Positions 36,846 through 48,865 of a stretch of 64,000 nt of DNA are shown here, in pieces. The notes beneath the pieces were generated by a model. That model saw only the letters and a list, made by a program, of their open reading frames with translations, searched no databases and had not been told where the DNA came from. This DNA is from Euptelea pleiosperma (Eukaryota > Streptophyta > Magnoliopsida > Ranunculales > Eupteleaceae), in assembly GCA_035048495.1 (NCBI GenBank), contig JASUTR010000186.1, forward strand, positions 7,501-71,500, given 5' to 3'. The position numbers were made by a program, and so were the translations under genes. How positions within the stretch are numbered: the first letter of the stretch is position 1; each line of letters opens with the position of its first letter.

Positions 36846-37897
36846 CCGGACACTTTAGATTAGTGTCATCAGCAAGAGTAACACATTGGGTGGAGTTAGA
36901 GGGATTAAGGGAAGAATACACACATGGAGTGTCAACCATATGGTTTGAGGCATCAGAATCTATAATCCTTATCCATAGAGAACTAGTAGAAGCAACACAA
37001 GATATACCTGACTGAACCAAGGTGGCAGTAGAGCTGGAGGAAGCAACAATATGTTGGGCTTTCATTAACATGGCATATTCTTCTCAGGAAATAGAAATAA
37101 TAGCAGATGTGGCACACAATGAAGGGGCTGTATGGTGCGAGGTATTATCATAATTGGCCTGTGCCAATTTTGTATAAAAATTCTAGCACATATCAGATGT
37201 GTGACCATCACAACCACAATGAGTACATTTAATAGCACCACGTCCTCTACTAGAACCCACCTGGGTCTCTACCAACTCCATGACCTCTCCACCCATTTGA
37301 CCACTATGACTGGAAAATTATTCGAAGCTACAAGGGTAGATTTAGCGGTTTCTATGGCATTAATGGCAGAGAGGGAGTGGAGCTCTTTGCTACTAAGGAT
37401 TTGAGCTTGCACAGGCTCAGATTCAGCCTTAGGCTAGAAAGAAACTTGCAACTTGATACTCCTCTCGTTGTCTTCGTTGGGTCTACGGATTAGTAGTAAT
37501 AAGCTGGTAACATTCAGCTCATCAATTATTCCCCACATGCAGGTATAATATTCACCAAGACTTTTATCACTTTGCTACATAGTAAAACATTCCTGAAATA
37601 GTTGATACACTCCTGTGAAATTCCTATCACCAAAATATGCATCCCTATCTCCTATATTTCTTTTGTTGTGTCCAAAAACATCATATTTACACACCTTTGT
37701 GGAACCGTATGATTCCATAACGAGATCATGATCTAAGTATTTTATCGAGTCCACATTTCATAATTGATGCCCTCCTCCGGAGGCTATTCGGTAGTCGAAA
37801 AAATGAACTTCCCTCTAACTGTGAGGAAAACCTGTGCATATTTAGACCAATATACATAATTACTCCCATCGAGTTTAATGGAAGTCAAGTGAGACAT
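36846..37897 (-). pseudogene. Decayed copia gag-protease
   Basis: Read on the minus strand: a gag start near 37,897 (MSHLTSIKLDGSNYVYWSKY, followed by AQVFLTVRGKF), the LxGxNYxxW signature of copia gag. A zinc knuckle CTHCGCDGHTSDMC (C-x2-C-x4-H-x4-C) is at 37,227-37,186. A protease motif IIDSDASNHM lies near 36,943-36,972, where families have DSGASDHM: the catalytic-triplet Gly is Asp here (DSD at 36,952-36,960). Several in-frame stops and frame changes, including one straight after the knuckle, make it non-functional. Confidence 0.85.
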
Positions 37898-38560
37898 ATC
37901 TCAGAAGAAGACAATAGATTAGGCTTAGATTTCATCACAAGCCACTAGGTCACAAACACCTATACTTAATCCAGAAAGCTTGTGATTCTCACTGGATACC
38001 TACAATGTAGTTTGGAGAGCCCAGGATAAAAGTCTGAACACCTGGAATTTTCTCTAGAGAGTTCGGGAGAGAAATTTGAATACTTGCGATTTGCTTTGGA
38101 ATGCCCATGAGAGAAATTGATACTTGATTTACTCACGATAGACCTTAGGAAACATGTCATAATCAACTTTCAAGAAACGTGTCACAATAGATCTTGGGAA
38201 ATGTAGCATGACAAATTACAGGAATCTGCAATTTTCCTTAGATACAAAATACATAATGTTGCAGCAACTTCTCATTTGCCATATGCATGACACACATAGA
38301 GGCCAAGGTTACTCTTCCAACTTGCATGAATGACCTCTTGCACTTCCACAACAGTATTGGTGGTAGGCACCACCATAAAAGGGAAATAAAAAAAAGATGG
38401 GAAAACCTAAGGTTTCACGCCCAAACCCTAGGTTATTATTTCTCATTACGACGAAAGAAAGAAACAATTAAAGAGAAGAAAAAACAAGAAGAAAAGAGGA
38501 AACCCTAGTTAACGGATCATATACTCTAATACCTATTAGAGAATAACATTATAATAAGTT
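36846..38560 (-). mobile_element. Ty1/copia retrotransposon remnant (5' part)
   Basis: Minus-strand remnant with gag, zinc knuckle and the beginning of protease. Upstream (higher coordinates) lies an A-rich leader and a degenerate initiator-Met tRNA binding site at 38,523-38,534 (AGGTATTAGAGT on the minus strand versus TGGTATCAGAGC), then a few dozen bases that may be the end of the 5' LTR. Integrase, reverse transcriptase, RNase H and the 3' LTR are absent. It is cut abruptly at 36,845/36,846 against array unit M. Confidence 0.75.
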
Positions 38561-41039
38561 GAGGTTCGGTTGGAATGTATTCCCAACAACATCAACCATG
38601 AAGCAATGAAATTGTGATTGCTTCTTCGGCTCTTTCTCTTATCCCTATGGTTGGAATTGAAGCCCGAGTCAGGGGTTCAGTTGCTTTCCCTGCCTTAAGT
38701 CTTTCTCGAGCTTCATCAAGACCTTTCTCCTTCCATTGCTTGGCTAGGTTCGCTTTGCAAGGAAGGGAGGTAGTTCAAGGCTGAGGTCAAGCTATGGGCA
38801 CAAGGAGGTAAGGTATAGTAAGTTCCTTCTTCGTCTTTTGCTTGTCATTGGATTGGAAGCCGCAGGCGATGCCTTCTTGCTTGTGTAGTTGGCCTTGCCT
38901 GCTTAGTGCGGAAGTGCGTAAAGTAGGCTCAGCTTCTTTGGTTTATAAAGATCTTGTAGTAGCCGAAGGTAGTTCGCTTGTTAGATTGAATTGAATCTTA
39001 TATAACCTACGGTAGCTTAAGAGACTTTCTCCATAGTATAAGTGGACCTCTCAAATGTATAAGTAGACATTAGTCTTGCTGGTTCGGTCTTTTTCTTTTA
39101 TTGTTTATATGCCCACATTTCATACTTCTAAATTCCAGTTCATGGCTTCGTATGTACTGAGTGACTATAGGTCCATTCAGATGCTGCTCCAAGAGAACTT
39201 TATTCGGCCTTTGTATGACCGTCTTCCCTTCCTGTCTATCTCCTTCGGTCAGGTAGTTCTGCTTCCGGTGCGGGAGGAGCAGGGTGGGATAGAAGGGTAG
39301 TTTCAGAGTTCGAGATGTCTGAGCTTGGAGGTTCCGCTTCTCTAATGTTATAATAAAGCTGCCCAAACCTTGCGTCTTCCTTTGCTGGCTAGATGCGGAA
39401 GTTAAGGTTCACGCTTGGGCCCTTGACGAGTACTTTTATTTTGGTTAGACCATAGGCGCTAAAGGGCGGTAAGCCATGAAAGTTCTAGCTAAAGTGCGAT
39501 GCCGCCGTTCTTTCGCGCTAAAGCAAGAGAAGTTTAGGTAGGACAGCTATAATGAAGACCAGCCCCATTGCAGAGAAGCCAACGCTACGGCTGCAGCTTA
39601 GGCATGTGATAGCGACTTTAGGAGATTGTGCTCGTTCCCTCTCGTCCAAAGTTGAAGCGCACATTTACATTTAGAGGAAAGGTTTCAGTTTCTACCATTC
39701 TCCTTACGGATCTACTACGCCACTCCACTCCTTCATTCGCGTGTTGACCCCTTGCCTTCCCTCATTACATTTGTCTTAGGTTGAACCTTACCCACTTGCT
39801 ACAGTAGAGTGGCCCCCAGCCTGGGACGGGCCAACCACCCTCGCCTCGCTACCAAGGATGCTATCTAAGAATGCCTTTGGCAACCTTTATTATAGAGCAG
39901 CAAGGACTTCAATCCAAAAATATGTGTGAAACCTTATAGCCTACTCAGTCGCAAAGCGAGATGATCCAAATAGGCATGGCTTCTAGGGGGAAGGAGCAAC
40001 GTGACTTGCCCGCTAAACGTCCCACTCCCTAAACTTACCGCACATTGTATAGCCACTGAACGGTTTAACCTTTCCTACCACCTTTTCACAGTCCGCAATC
40101 ACTTTATAGCACTTACACTTTATAGCTCGGACCCCAATAGGCCAATACATATATGGGGCAAAGATATAGGGGAAAGGCCCCCTTATGAAAAAAAAAAGAT
40201 AGGCTTGCAGAACTCACATAAGTACCGCCATTGGTTAGTTTCATCCAGGTATAATAGCTCATGATCGCTTTAGGGTCCATGGGAATCCATTCCTAGTATC
40301 CTGCTGCTGCCAACCAAAAAGACTGGCTTCACAAGCACAAGATAGCCCAACCACTCACCCCTATTTTCTCTCTCTCCTTCGGACCCTCACTATAAAGAGT
40401 TCTTATCTAGAAATCAATTTTGGAATGCTCTTCAATCGATCAATCTATTTAGTAGGTATAGCACCTTAATTCCTGCACAAAAGAGCTAAATTCAAGGTTC
40501 GCTCTTTATCTAGGCCCGGTTAAACGCGTTATATATGCATTATATAGTTTACCGTGTGAGCCATCCACCCACTGCTTATCTCTCTGTCGCGTCGGGCGAA
40601 CATTCAAACCCATCTCCTCCTATCGGTCCACCAGCATCGGCTAACGATCAATCATTCCTTCCCTTCCTCTCCTTGTTTGTGATTGAAACCCTTTCTCCGG
40701 TCTGCCTACGTACCCAGGGGATCAAGCCAGACGTAGTTCTCCATTTCTTCACTCTAGTATGTGATCAAATCTGACTCAATCTGTTCCTTCTTATTATGAA
40801 TACCAATATATTTCCTCTTATGCTGCCGAACTTCAGTATACGTCGCCTTATGCTGCCCTGTGCCAAGACCCTTCTCATGCTTCTCCTCTACTATAACAAC
40901 CGATCTACACTCAAACAATTTCATAATTCTACCCTCAATCTCTTCTTTTCCAACTTGTATTATCCCTTCTTTTTTTATGCCACCATGACTCCACTCGTAG
41001 AAACAAATTCAGTGAGAGCAATTGCTATTATTATGGTTG

Positions 41040-41840
41040 CTACATGGAATGCAATTGCTTATCTAAGTGTAGTGGGTCGAAGCTTTCGGGGTGAAATACA
41101 TCCCTAGCTGCGCGGTTTAGTGATTCCCCACACTCACATGGGCTTGGGACTGCGTGTATGTAACAAATCTGATTTACATAGGTGTCTTTCATGACACGTA
41201 CTATTAGTCCCGGATCCGGTGATTGTAAGGCCACCATTTTTTGGAATAGTAATGGTGGTACATCCATCCACCAAATCGATATCCCTATGAGTAGGCACGT
41301 TAACATTACAAATCTGGTATCCTTTAAATACGAATGCACAATAGCATTTCCAATCCGAAAACCCTTGATTCTAGAAGCCGCCTCGCTCATTGCCACTACC
41401 AACCCTTTCCTTGTATCTGTTACTGAAGTTAGGTATGCTTTTTCTCCGACCCTTTGTATATGGCTGTTTATCAGCTTTGTGTTTGCCCTGCACGGTCTCC
41501 AGGGATGTCTCGAATACTTAAAATTTCCTTGTTCATTATCTTCCGTACGTCTCACCCACAGTGGGTCACGAATCATGAAGGTTCTGTTATCTACAATTTC
41601 ATGTTTCCTGTTGTTGCTTCTTTGGTCATTAACTCCATGAGAGTGGAGTTAAGTGGGGACCTAGTGACTTTGACACCGTAAGTGGGTTGGATGTCAATTC
41701 CACAGACCGTGTCCTCGTACCAATTAACTAATTTGGTGGCTCTGATCTCGATATCAAACTTCCGTACCCTCGAACTGGTAGACAACATATTCGAATGGAG
41801 CTCGATAGAGCCCTCGCTTCTCCCGGTTGATCAATGGACC
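41040..41840 (-). pseudogene. Decayed protein-coding segment, family unknown
   Basis: Two long minus-strand frames lie close together: 41,576-41,040 (178 codons) and 41,788-41,591 (65 codons, extendable upstream past two stops to about 41,840, e.g. ...SIELHSNMLSTSSRVRKFDI). They read like protein (KLVNWYEDTVCGIDIQPTYG; RVMKDTYVNQ) and are separated by stops near 41,577-41,590. One upstream stop is TGA where TGG would be expected and another where CGA is likely, as in C-to-T decay. A long plus-strand frame also covers 41,182-41,640, so strand choice is not certain. I cannot name a family: plant, organellar or integrated foreign origin are all open. Confidence 0.3.
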
Positions 41841-44203
41841 AAACCTTGTTTCCCCGCTGCTCGTTCCGGTTTGGATCACATGCCTTTGCTACTCTCTCTG
41901 TATAAACAGGCCCAGGGCATTTTGGAGGTGGGTGCTATTGGCCTTTAAGGAAAGATGGGGACTTTCACATTGGGTTGTGGAATGTAGATATCCCAGGAAG
42001 TAGGAATGCGAGTCTGACCCCGGCGGGTAAACTTTCATACGTCCGATTCCGATTGAAGAGGTGTAGGTATGAATCTCTTTGACCGGACTTGAATGGACAT
42101 GCGATTCGGTGCTGCAACTCCCGACTCGGTTAATGGGGTGGCTATTAATCATTCTCTGCTAGCTTAAGTATCGGAGGAAGAGGTACTGCTTTACTCAGTA
42201 TGGCTGATACGAGGGCTCCCTAATCTAGTAAGGCCCCCTATCCTTCTCCAATGATTTTGTGTGTGCAGGAGTGGTGGCAGTAGCGAAGGAATCGTTCATC
42301 AGTAAGAAGCTGAACGACTAAATGCATTCTTTTTTTGTTTTTATTCCAAAAAGATTTTGAGCTTGGGGATAGTTTGTGCAAAACTCTGCTTCGAGTCCCA
42401 ATCGTCGGCCGAACATCATAGCTTCACAACCAACAAGGAGGTTTTGTGACCGCCAGTTGCTGGATGGTTTAATTACGATGAATGAATGAATGAATGCATC
42501 CATTCATTGCATTTCTCTATCTCAGGAGCCGGATATGTTTATCGAGTTAGATATGGTGAAAGCATGTGATAGAGTAGGTTCTGGTCCAGATTCCTCGATA
42601 GGTTGGTTGTTACCCGGGTAATTGAGAAGTCGATGTATTAGTACAGCCCCCTTTGAAGTTATAGTTAATATGACTCCTCATGGTTCTTTCTCAAGCAGTA
42701 GGAGCAAGCCCGTACTTTTTCATTATACCTGCGGAAGGTCCGGGTAGATTTCTTCCAGCTACAGCTGCTGTCGATTGAGAGGTGACCATCTATCTCTCAG
42801 AAGGAGGAGTGGTCGTCGAATGAGGTTTCATTGACCGACTTTGTTCCACTGATCTCTGGACCGATCCATAGAGGGAGGGTCCGAAGGAGAACTAGTATTC
42901 CCTGCACTTCTCTCATCCCTGGGCCCGGCATTCCCCCTTAACAAAAGACGGGCTCTGGTACTGGGATAGGGAACCTGGCATTATGAACTACAATCCCTTT
43001 AGCCCAAGAAAGACCCAAGCCCATGAAAGATTCCTTATCTAATAATAAGATAAGGTATTCAATACGCCCCCTATTACGTAAGGTAAGGAAAGATAAGTGT
43101 AATAACTACAGATGATTGTTGCTTTCTCTACTATAGTCTATTGCAGCGCAAGGAATCGAGCCATAGTATTCGCTATAGAGGAGGACAATAAATGGATGCG
43201 TTCCCGGTAGGCTCTTCGCTCTTCCTTCTCCCTAACAGAATCCTACATAAAATATATTTCATCGGAGGTTATTCGATGCCCTTACTATCTAGGGCTAGGT
43301 CAAATTCTATGATTACTCAGAAACGTAGTCGAGTAGTCGAGTGACTCGAGTTGTGAAGTCCCGGCACCGGCAGAAGTATGGTAGCAAAGCCGATATCGAG
43401 AAGGATGAAGGAATTCCATAGTAAACCGCTCATGTGTCATGATCTGCCCCACCCGGCCCCTTACGTAATAGGCGGAGGAGAAGTCCTCTATTGGAAAGGA
43501 ACGGAGTCACTCAAGTAATGGGTTCGAAGGGCAAGTGTCAAGTGCTTAAAAGAGAAAAAGGGGAGCGGAAGGGATAGCGTGATTAATGGTTCAGAACAAT
43601 AAGGAAGAGCTCCCAAGCCGAGTTAGTACTGGTTCGTGTCGGAACTCGATTAGTGGAATAAGTTTAGGGTTTAGGTCTGTTTAGGTTTAGGTAGGGAGAA
43701 TCGGTGAGGACTTATCGGCGTAGATAAGGGTAAGGTAATAAGGCTCTTAATCATTCGCTAGTCTTATCATCAGTTTTTGAGTTAGAAAAATAGTAAGGAA
43801 AGGTTCGGTAAGTGCCTTCCCTCTCGGCTCTTAGCAAGGGAGCGAGAGCGACCGATCCGATCTTGTTAGGGGAAGAAAAGGCAAGGCAACCAGAGGGAGG
43901 AAAGATGAGATTTAGAAGAAAGCATGGCAAGGAGAACGACAGGGAGTTGAATGAAGAAGATCCTTCCCTTCGGCTTTAAAGGCCAAACCCACCTTTTTAA
44001 AGAGGGAGTCATCACATACTAGTAGTCGAGTATAGTCTTCTCCCTATCTCCTATCTCTAGCTTGCTTTATTTGTTTTCTAATCAGCCAGTGGAACTTGTT
44101 ACTATCTTTTCCTTACTATAGCCAACTTTAGGGCCACATGTTAGAACCACATGGAGAGTGGCGTGTGGCGATTGCAGAAGCAACTGTCGCTAGTACTCCT
44201 TTT

Positions 44204-44208
44204 CATAC
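44204..44208. repeat. Target-site duplication CATAC, left
   Basis: CATAC immediately before the LTR start and again at 52,696-52,700. Five bases is the normal duplication for LTR retrotransposons and shows that both LTR ends are original. Confidence 0.95.
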
Positions 44209-45539
44209 TGTAATACCCTGAACTTTCGTTCTAGGGTATTATGGTAAATTCACCTAATAATGAAAACCTGAAACTTTTTCAGACTCTTATTATTGTTTTT
44301 ATTGTTTAATATCATGTATGAGTATGTGTATTTAATTTGGTTTCGTTCTGACAACTTTGAAAAACCTACTATTTTTGAAACTTGCTCTTTAGGGCTAAAT
44401 TCTTGCTAAAAATAATGAACCATAATTTGCAGGAGACTTTTTCTTTCTCCAGCTAACATTCCAAAACTTTTATAAAAAAATTATTTTGTGGGCCCGAGAC
44501 ACCAAAAATATTCCTATTTTATCCTTACCAACTTACCTGTGAAATTTGAAACCTTTCTTGAGACATGAAAACCCTAGCGGGAGATTTTGGGAGATTTTGA
44601 CAAAAATAGTATTTTTATAATTTTTGAACTTCCTACCATTCGCATATTTTTCAAAAATAATATTTAATTATATTTTATTTATTTAATAAGCGTGGGATCC
44701 GCAAATCACTTTCGGGTCATTCCGATGTCATTTGACACTTTTCTAGAGTTTTGAACGTTTTTATGATTTGTGTGTGTGACATGTGTCAATACCTTATTGT
44801 ATGGACTTTTAAATTATATAATATAGTTTGATTGAATTAATTTATAATTATTTGTGTTATGATTGTTGGGTGGGGCCGTATGGCCGATCTAGAAGTCTTT
44901 TGGACTTAATAATATTCTTAAATGAAGCCTGTTGATGTATATGGGCCTTGGGCCCATTCTTAACCCATTAATAGTGTAAAATATAAGTTTTTGAGGGTTG
45001 AAAAAGTCATCCCTTTGCTAGTTACGAATTTTAACAAAATAGAAACCCTAATCCTTCCCTAAACCTATTTATTAAAAACCCTAAAGCTTTAGAAGTTTTC
45101 AAAACCAAACTCCATTAAAGAATAGAGTAAGCTCCATTAAACCTTCATCCGGGCACCGATCGAACTCGAGCAAGAAGGGAGAATTGGCGGGGACTCCGAT
45201 TTGAAGAACATACTCCGAGGAGAGGACGATCCGACGACTTTCAAATTTGAAGAAACTTTTAATTTCATTAAAGTTCAAGAAACCTTAAGGTAAGTGCGCT
45301 TGATCCATCCTATACTTGTTTTTCTTCAAGATTTTGTTTCTGTTTCATTAAATAATGGTTGATACTCATTATAAATTAATTTCAACAATATTTATTTTAT
45401 TCTTATTGGGTTGATCTTTATTTTGGGCCACCATGATGGGTTGGGCCATCGTCTATTTTGTACCTATAACGGATGATTATGTTCTTTATCATTTTCGTTG
45501 TATTTTCATAATTAAAATATTTTTATAATTATTTTTTCT

Positions 45540-46590
45540 AAATACCTCTGTGAATCTATTTTTCAAAACCGTTTAGTTTATATTTTTTTGATTTTTATTG
45601 ATTAAGTTATGATTTTTCTAAGTTGTATGACTTTACCAAAAAACCCAGAATTTCAGATTTTACACGGTCTGATTCACTTGAGATTTCGATCTATATTTTT
45701 AACCTAAATATTTTTCTAATTATTTTTCATCGTACCTCTATCAATCTAGTTTCTAGAACCTTTGAGTTTATATTTTTCTGATTTGTATTGATTAAGTTAT
45801 GATTTTTCAAACGTACTGGAATTTTCTGTAAAACTCAGAATTTCAGATTTTACACGGTCCACTTTACCTGAGACTTCGATCTATATTTTTAATCTAAATA
45901 TTTTTCTAATTATTTTTCACAGATACCTCAATCAATCTAGTTTCTATAACCTTTGAGTTTATATTTTTCTGATTTGTATTGATTAAGTTATGATTTTTTA
46001 AACGTGCTGGACTTTTCTGTAAAACCCAGAATTCCAGATTTTACACGATCCAATTTACCTGAGATTTCGATCCATATTTTTAATCTAAATATTTTTATAA
46101 TTATTTTTCACAGATACCTCTATCAATCTAGTTTCTAGAACCTTTGAGTTTATATTTTTTTGATCTGTATTGATTAAGTTATGATTTTTCAAACGTGCTG
46201 GACTTTTCTGTAAAACCCAGAATTTCATATTTTACATGGTCCACTTCACTTGAGATTTCAATCTATATTTTTAACCTAAATATTTTTTTAATTATTTTTC
46301 ATAGATACCTCCATCAATTTAGTTTCTATAACCCTTGAGTTTGTATTTTTCTGATATGTATTGATTAAGTTATGAGTTTTTAAATGTGTAGGACTTTTCT
46401 GTATCCCAGATTCTGTCCGGCCCAATTAATTAAGATTTTTGACCTATATTTTGAATCCGAATATTTTTCTATTTATTTTTTTTTTTTCTAAAATCTCTGT
46501 AAATCTAGTTTTTAAATCCATTGAGTTTATATTTTTCTAATTCATATTTATTTAGTTATAATTTTTATAATGCAGTATATTTTTTTTTTA
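45540..46590 (+). repeat. ~190-bp tandem repeats inside the 5' LTR
   Basis: About six degenerate copies, each starting near ATACCTCTATCAATCTAG, at ~45,541, 45,733, 45,924, 46,113, 46,305 and ~46,492. Within each copy come TTGATTAAGTTATGA, GGACTTTTCTGTAAAACCC and AGATTTTACACGG. The same array is in the 3' LTR at ~50,196-51,245. Confidence 0.85.
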
Positions 46591-46671
46591 AAAAAACCTA
46601 TTAATTGTTCGTGGTTCGGTCATGATTATTAACTATTAAGGTTTTAACCTTGTTGTTTGACTAAACCCTAG

Positions 46672-47110
46672 ATGGTTTGACCTATACCTGTATGCATGGG
46701 GATCCCACCCATGTGTCTTGGATCTCTGATAGGGTTCGGCCAAGTGTCTTGGATCCCTCTTTAGGGTTCGACCTTGTGTCATGGATCCCTCATAGGGTCG
46801 GCCATGGTGTGTTGGATTCTCTTGCGATTTTGACTTATATTATTCATCGATGTTGATTGTGATATTTGGTCATGTCTTATTGACTATTATACCTAGATGG
46901 TTCGACCTATACTTGTATGCATGGGGATCCCACCCATGTGTCTTGGATCCCTCATAGGGTTCGGCCAAGTGTCTTGGATCCCTCTTTAGGGTTCGACCTT
47001 GTGTCATGGATCCCTCATAGGGTTCGGCCATGGTGTGTTGGATTGTCTTGTGATTTCCGCTTATATTATTCATCCGTGTTGATCGTGACCTTCGGTGATT
47101 GTTACATGTT
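46672..47110 (+). repeat. ~225-bp tandem duplication inside the 5' LTR
   Basis: Two copies starting at GATGGTTTGACCTATAC and GATGGTTCGACCTATAC, offset 225 bp. Each carries a sub-repeat of TCTTGGATCCCTC / CATAGGGTTCGGCC words. The equivalent in the 3' LTR is ~51,330-51,770. Confidence 0.8.
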
Positions 47111-48040
47111 ATTCATGGTTAACCCTAATTCGTTCCCATATTATTACTCTTAATGATCATTGGTTCATTTTATATTTTTATTTAAATGTTAAATACATGG
47201 GTGCTTATGTCATGTAACCCTAGTACATCTTGTTGTCATACCATGATCATCACGTCATTTCATATAAGGGGTGCATAAGGGAACGGGGTTGAAGTATATT
47301 ATATACGTTTATATTGGTTTTATCAATTAATCAGGGTTCGGTACCCTAGGGTGAAAGGCCCCAGACATTATTATATCCTGCAGATGGGTCGATGAGACCG
47401 CTCCCAGTGCGGGAAGGAGATGGAGACCCTATGTGGTTATGGGTACTAGTTGCATTGGCATCCCTTACTCATCTGCATTCATCCTCATATTCATGCCATC
47501 TTTATTATACGATTGAGATGCATACCTTGATTAAAAAACTTGTATAGTATGATATCATACCATGCACACTGTTGTATTACTGGGCCTCGGCTCACGGTGC
47601 TACACCGATACCATTTTCAGATTTTGAGGAGCCGGGTACATGAGATGATTTTGAGACGAAAGACTCCGATGCATTCGAGGAGATCGGCGAGGATTTGGGA
47701 GTCGATCCCACACTTTAGAAAATTGTATTTGATTATTTTATAACATTATTTATTTATTTTCACGGGCATGTAAGCCTTTGATTGAGAGCATGTTCTCACT
47801 TCTATCTCTTCACATTTAGTTGATTGATTGAATTATTTGAATTATAAATTATTTAAATTATTTGTTTCCTACATCTACTCTTCTTTTTTTTCTTAGTGGG
47901 TTTTCGAATGAACCTTAGTAGTCTAATTGACCTAATTGGACCACTAGGGGACATTCATGGATCACCTCTGGGTTCGGGTACGGGTCGATCCACGGATTTT
48001 TGGGTCGTATTTGGGTATCCGGATTCGGGGCGTGACAGAG

Positions 48041-48052
48041 TGGTATCAGAGC
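48041..48052 (+). promoter_or_regulatory. Primer-binding site (initiator Met tRNA)
   Basis: TGGTATCAGAGC, the standard complement to the 3' end of plant initiator Met tRNA, three bases after the 5' LTR. It fixes the element's orientation as plus. Confidence 0.95.
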
Positions 48053-48849
48053 TTAGGCTTCAGACACCTAGGGATTTGTGTGTAATGGGTCTATGGATAA
48101 TTGAGTTGTGTATGATAGAATGGCATTAGAGCACAGCCAGTAGATTACCCTAATGACCCGTGGAATGGAGACCATTTTGGGATCTGATTAATGTGCTCAT
48201 TATTATTATGGAGACCATAACATTTTAGTATACACATTAGAGACACTTAGAAATACTATAATCTAGAGCACTCTGATTGTTTGTAATACTTATAAATAGT
48301 GATTGTGTATTATTGTTTGTAAGTATATTATTGTAATACTTAATTTTATGTTATGTTTGACAATGTCGCAAAACATAACACTGTCATACCTTATCAAGGA
48401 GATCGTGACAGAATGGTGTGTTGACAGAATGATATCCTCAGATGATCTTAATTGGACAGTTTGACTATTTTGACTAGTAGGCCAGTTGACTAGCTTGACC
48501 AGTTTGACTGGAAGATAGAGTGATTAGTTTTACCAGCTGATTAGGTTTATTAGATTGATCAAGTTTACCAGTTTAACTAAGGTTGACTATATTAACTAGT
48601 TTGACCAGCATTGTTAAGTTGACTAGACGTAGATGACTAACTTGACTGGATTGGACTAGATTGGTGTTGATGACCAGTTTGGCTAGGTTTACTATATTGA
48701 TTAAGTTGGCCAATTTGACTGTGTGTAGCTATAAAGTTTGTCAACCAATCTAACTAGGCTTAGCTAAAATGATTAGCTGACTAATCAGATTTGACAGACT
48801 AGGTTGAGAATTTCTTTAAGGGGGTTCGAATTTCGAGGATGAAATTTTC

Positions 48850-48865
48850 TTTAAGGGGGGTAGAT
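48850..48865 (+). promoter_or_regulatory. Polypurine tract
   Basis: TTTAAGGGGGGTAGAT directly upstream of the 3' LTR TG, the second-strand priming site. An older imperfect copy, TTTAAGGGGGTTCGAA, lies ~30 bp upstream (~48,814). Confidence 0.85.

Larger units (their letters stand above)
38600..44208. other. Organelle-like (plant mitochondrial-type) intergenic block, left half
   Basis: From about 38,600 the texture changes: more even base composition, few long A/T runs, many short GGAAAG/CTTTCC-type words, typical of plant mitochondrial intergenic DNA. I recognise no mitochondrial exon, rRNA or tRNA, so the assignment rests on texture alone. The block ends at the LTR element and continues with the same character at 52,701. 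It is most simply a nuclear copy of mitochondrial DNA (NUMT). The alternative, that the contig itself is mitochondrial, is disfavoured by the CACTA array and AT-rich flanks. Confidence 0.45.
44209..48037 (+). repeat. 5' LTR
   Basis: 3,829 bp, unusually long. It contains a TATA-like CCTATTTATTAAAAACC near 45,060, a leader-like stretch ending in a donor-like AAG|GTAAGT near 45,290, six ~190-bp tandem repeats, two ~225-bp repeats, and an acceptor-like CTTTTTTTTTCTTAG near 47,895. Promoter and splice roles are inference. Short frames inside (for example 46,917-47,153) mirror the tandem repeats and are not genes. Confidence 0.92.
48038..48865 (+). other. Internal region of the LTR element, non-coding
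   Basis: 828 bp between PBS and polypurine tract with no coding frame. From ~48,440 to ~48,800 it is packed with degenerate TTGACTAG/TTGACCAG words. The tail GAGGATGAAATTTTCTTTAA just before 48,853 resembles the pol-3' end of gypsy elements and may be all that is left of a parent element. Confidence 0.85.

Noticed and set aside
46917..47153. Frames inside the LTRs (46,917-47,153; 51,334-51,615; 47,540-47,743) as LTR-encoded proteins
   Set aside because: They follow the 225-bp tandem repeat or are short and unassigned, and the element has no coding tradition in its LTR.
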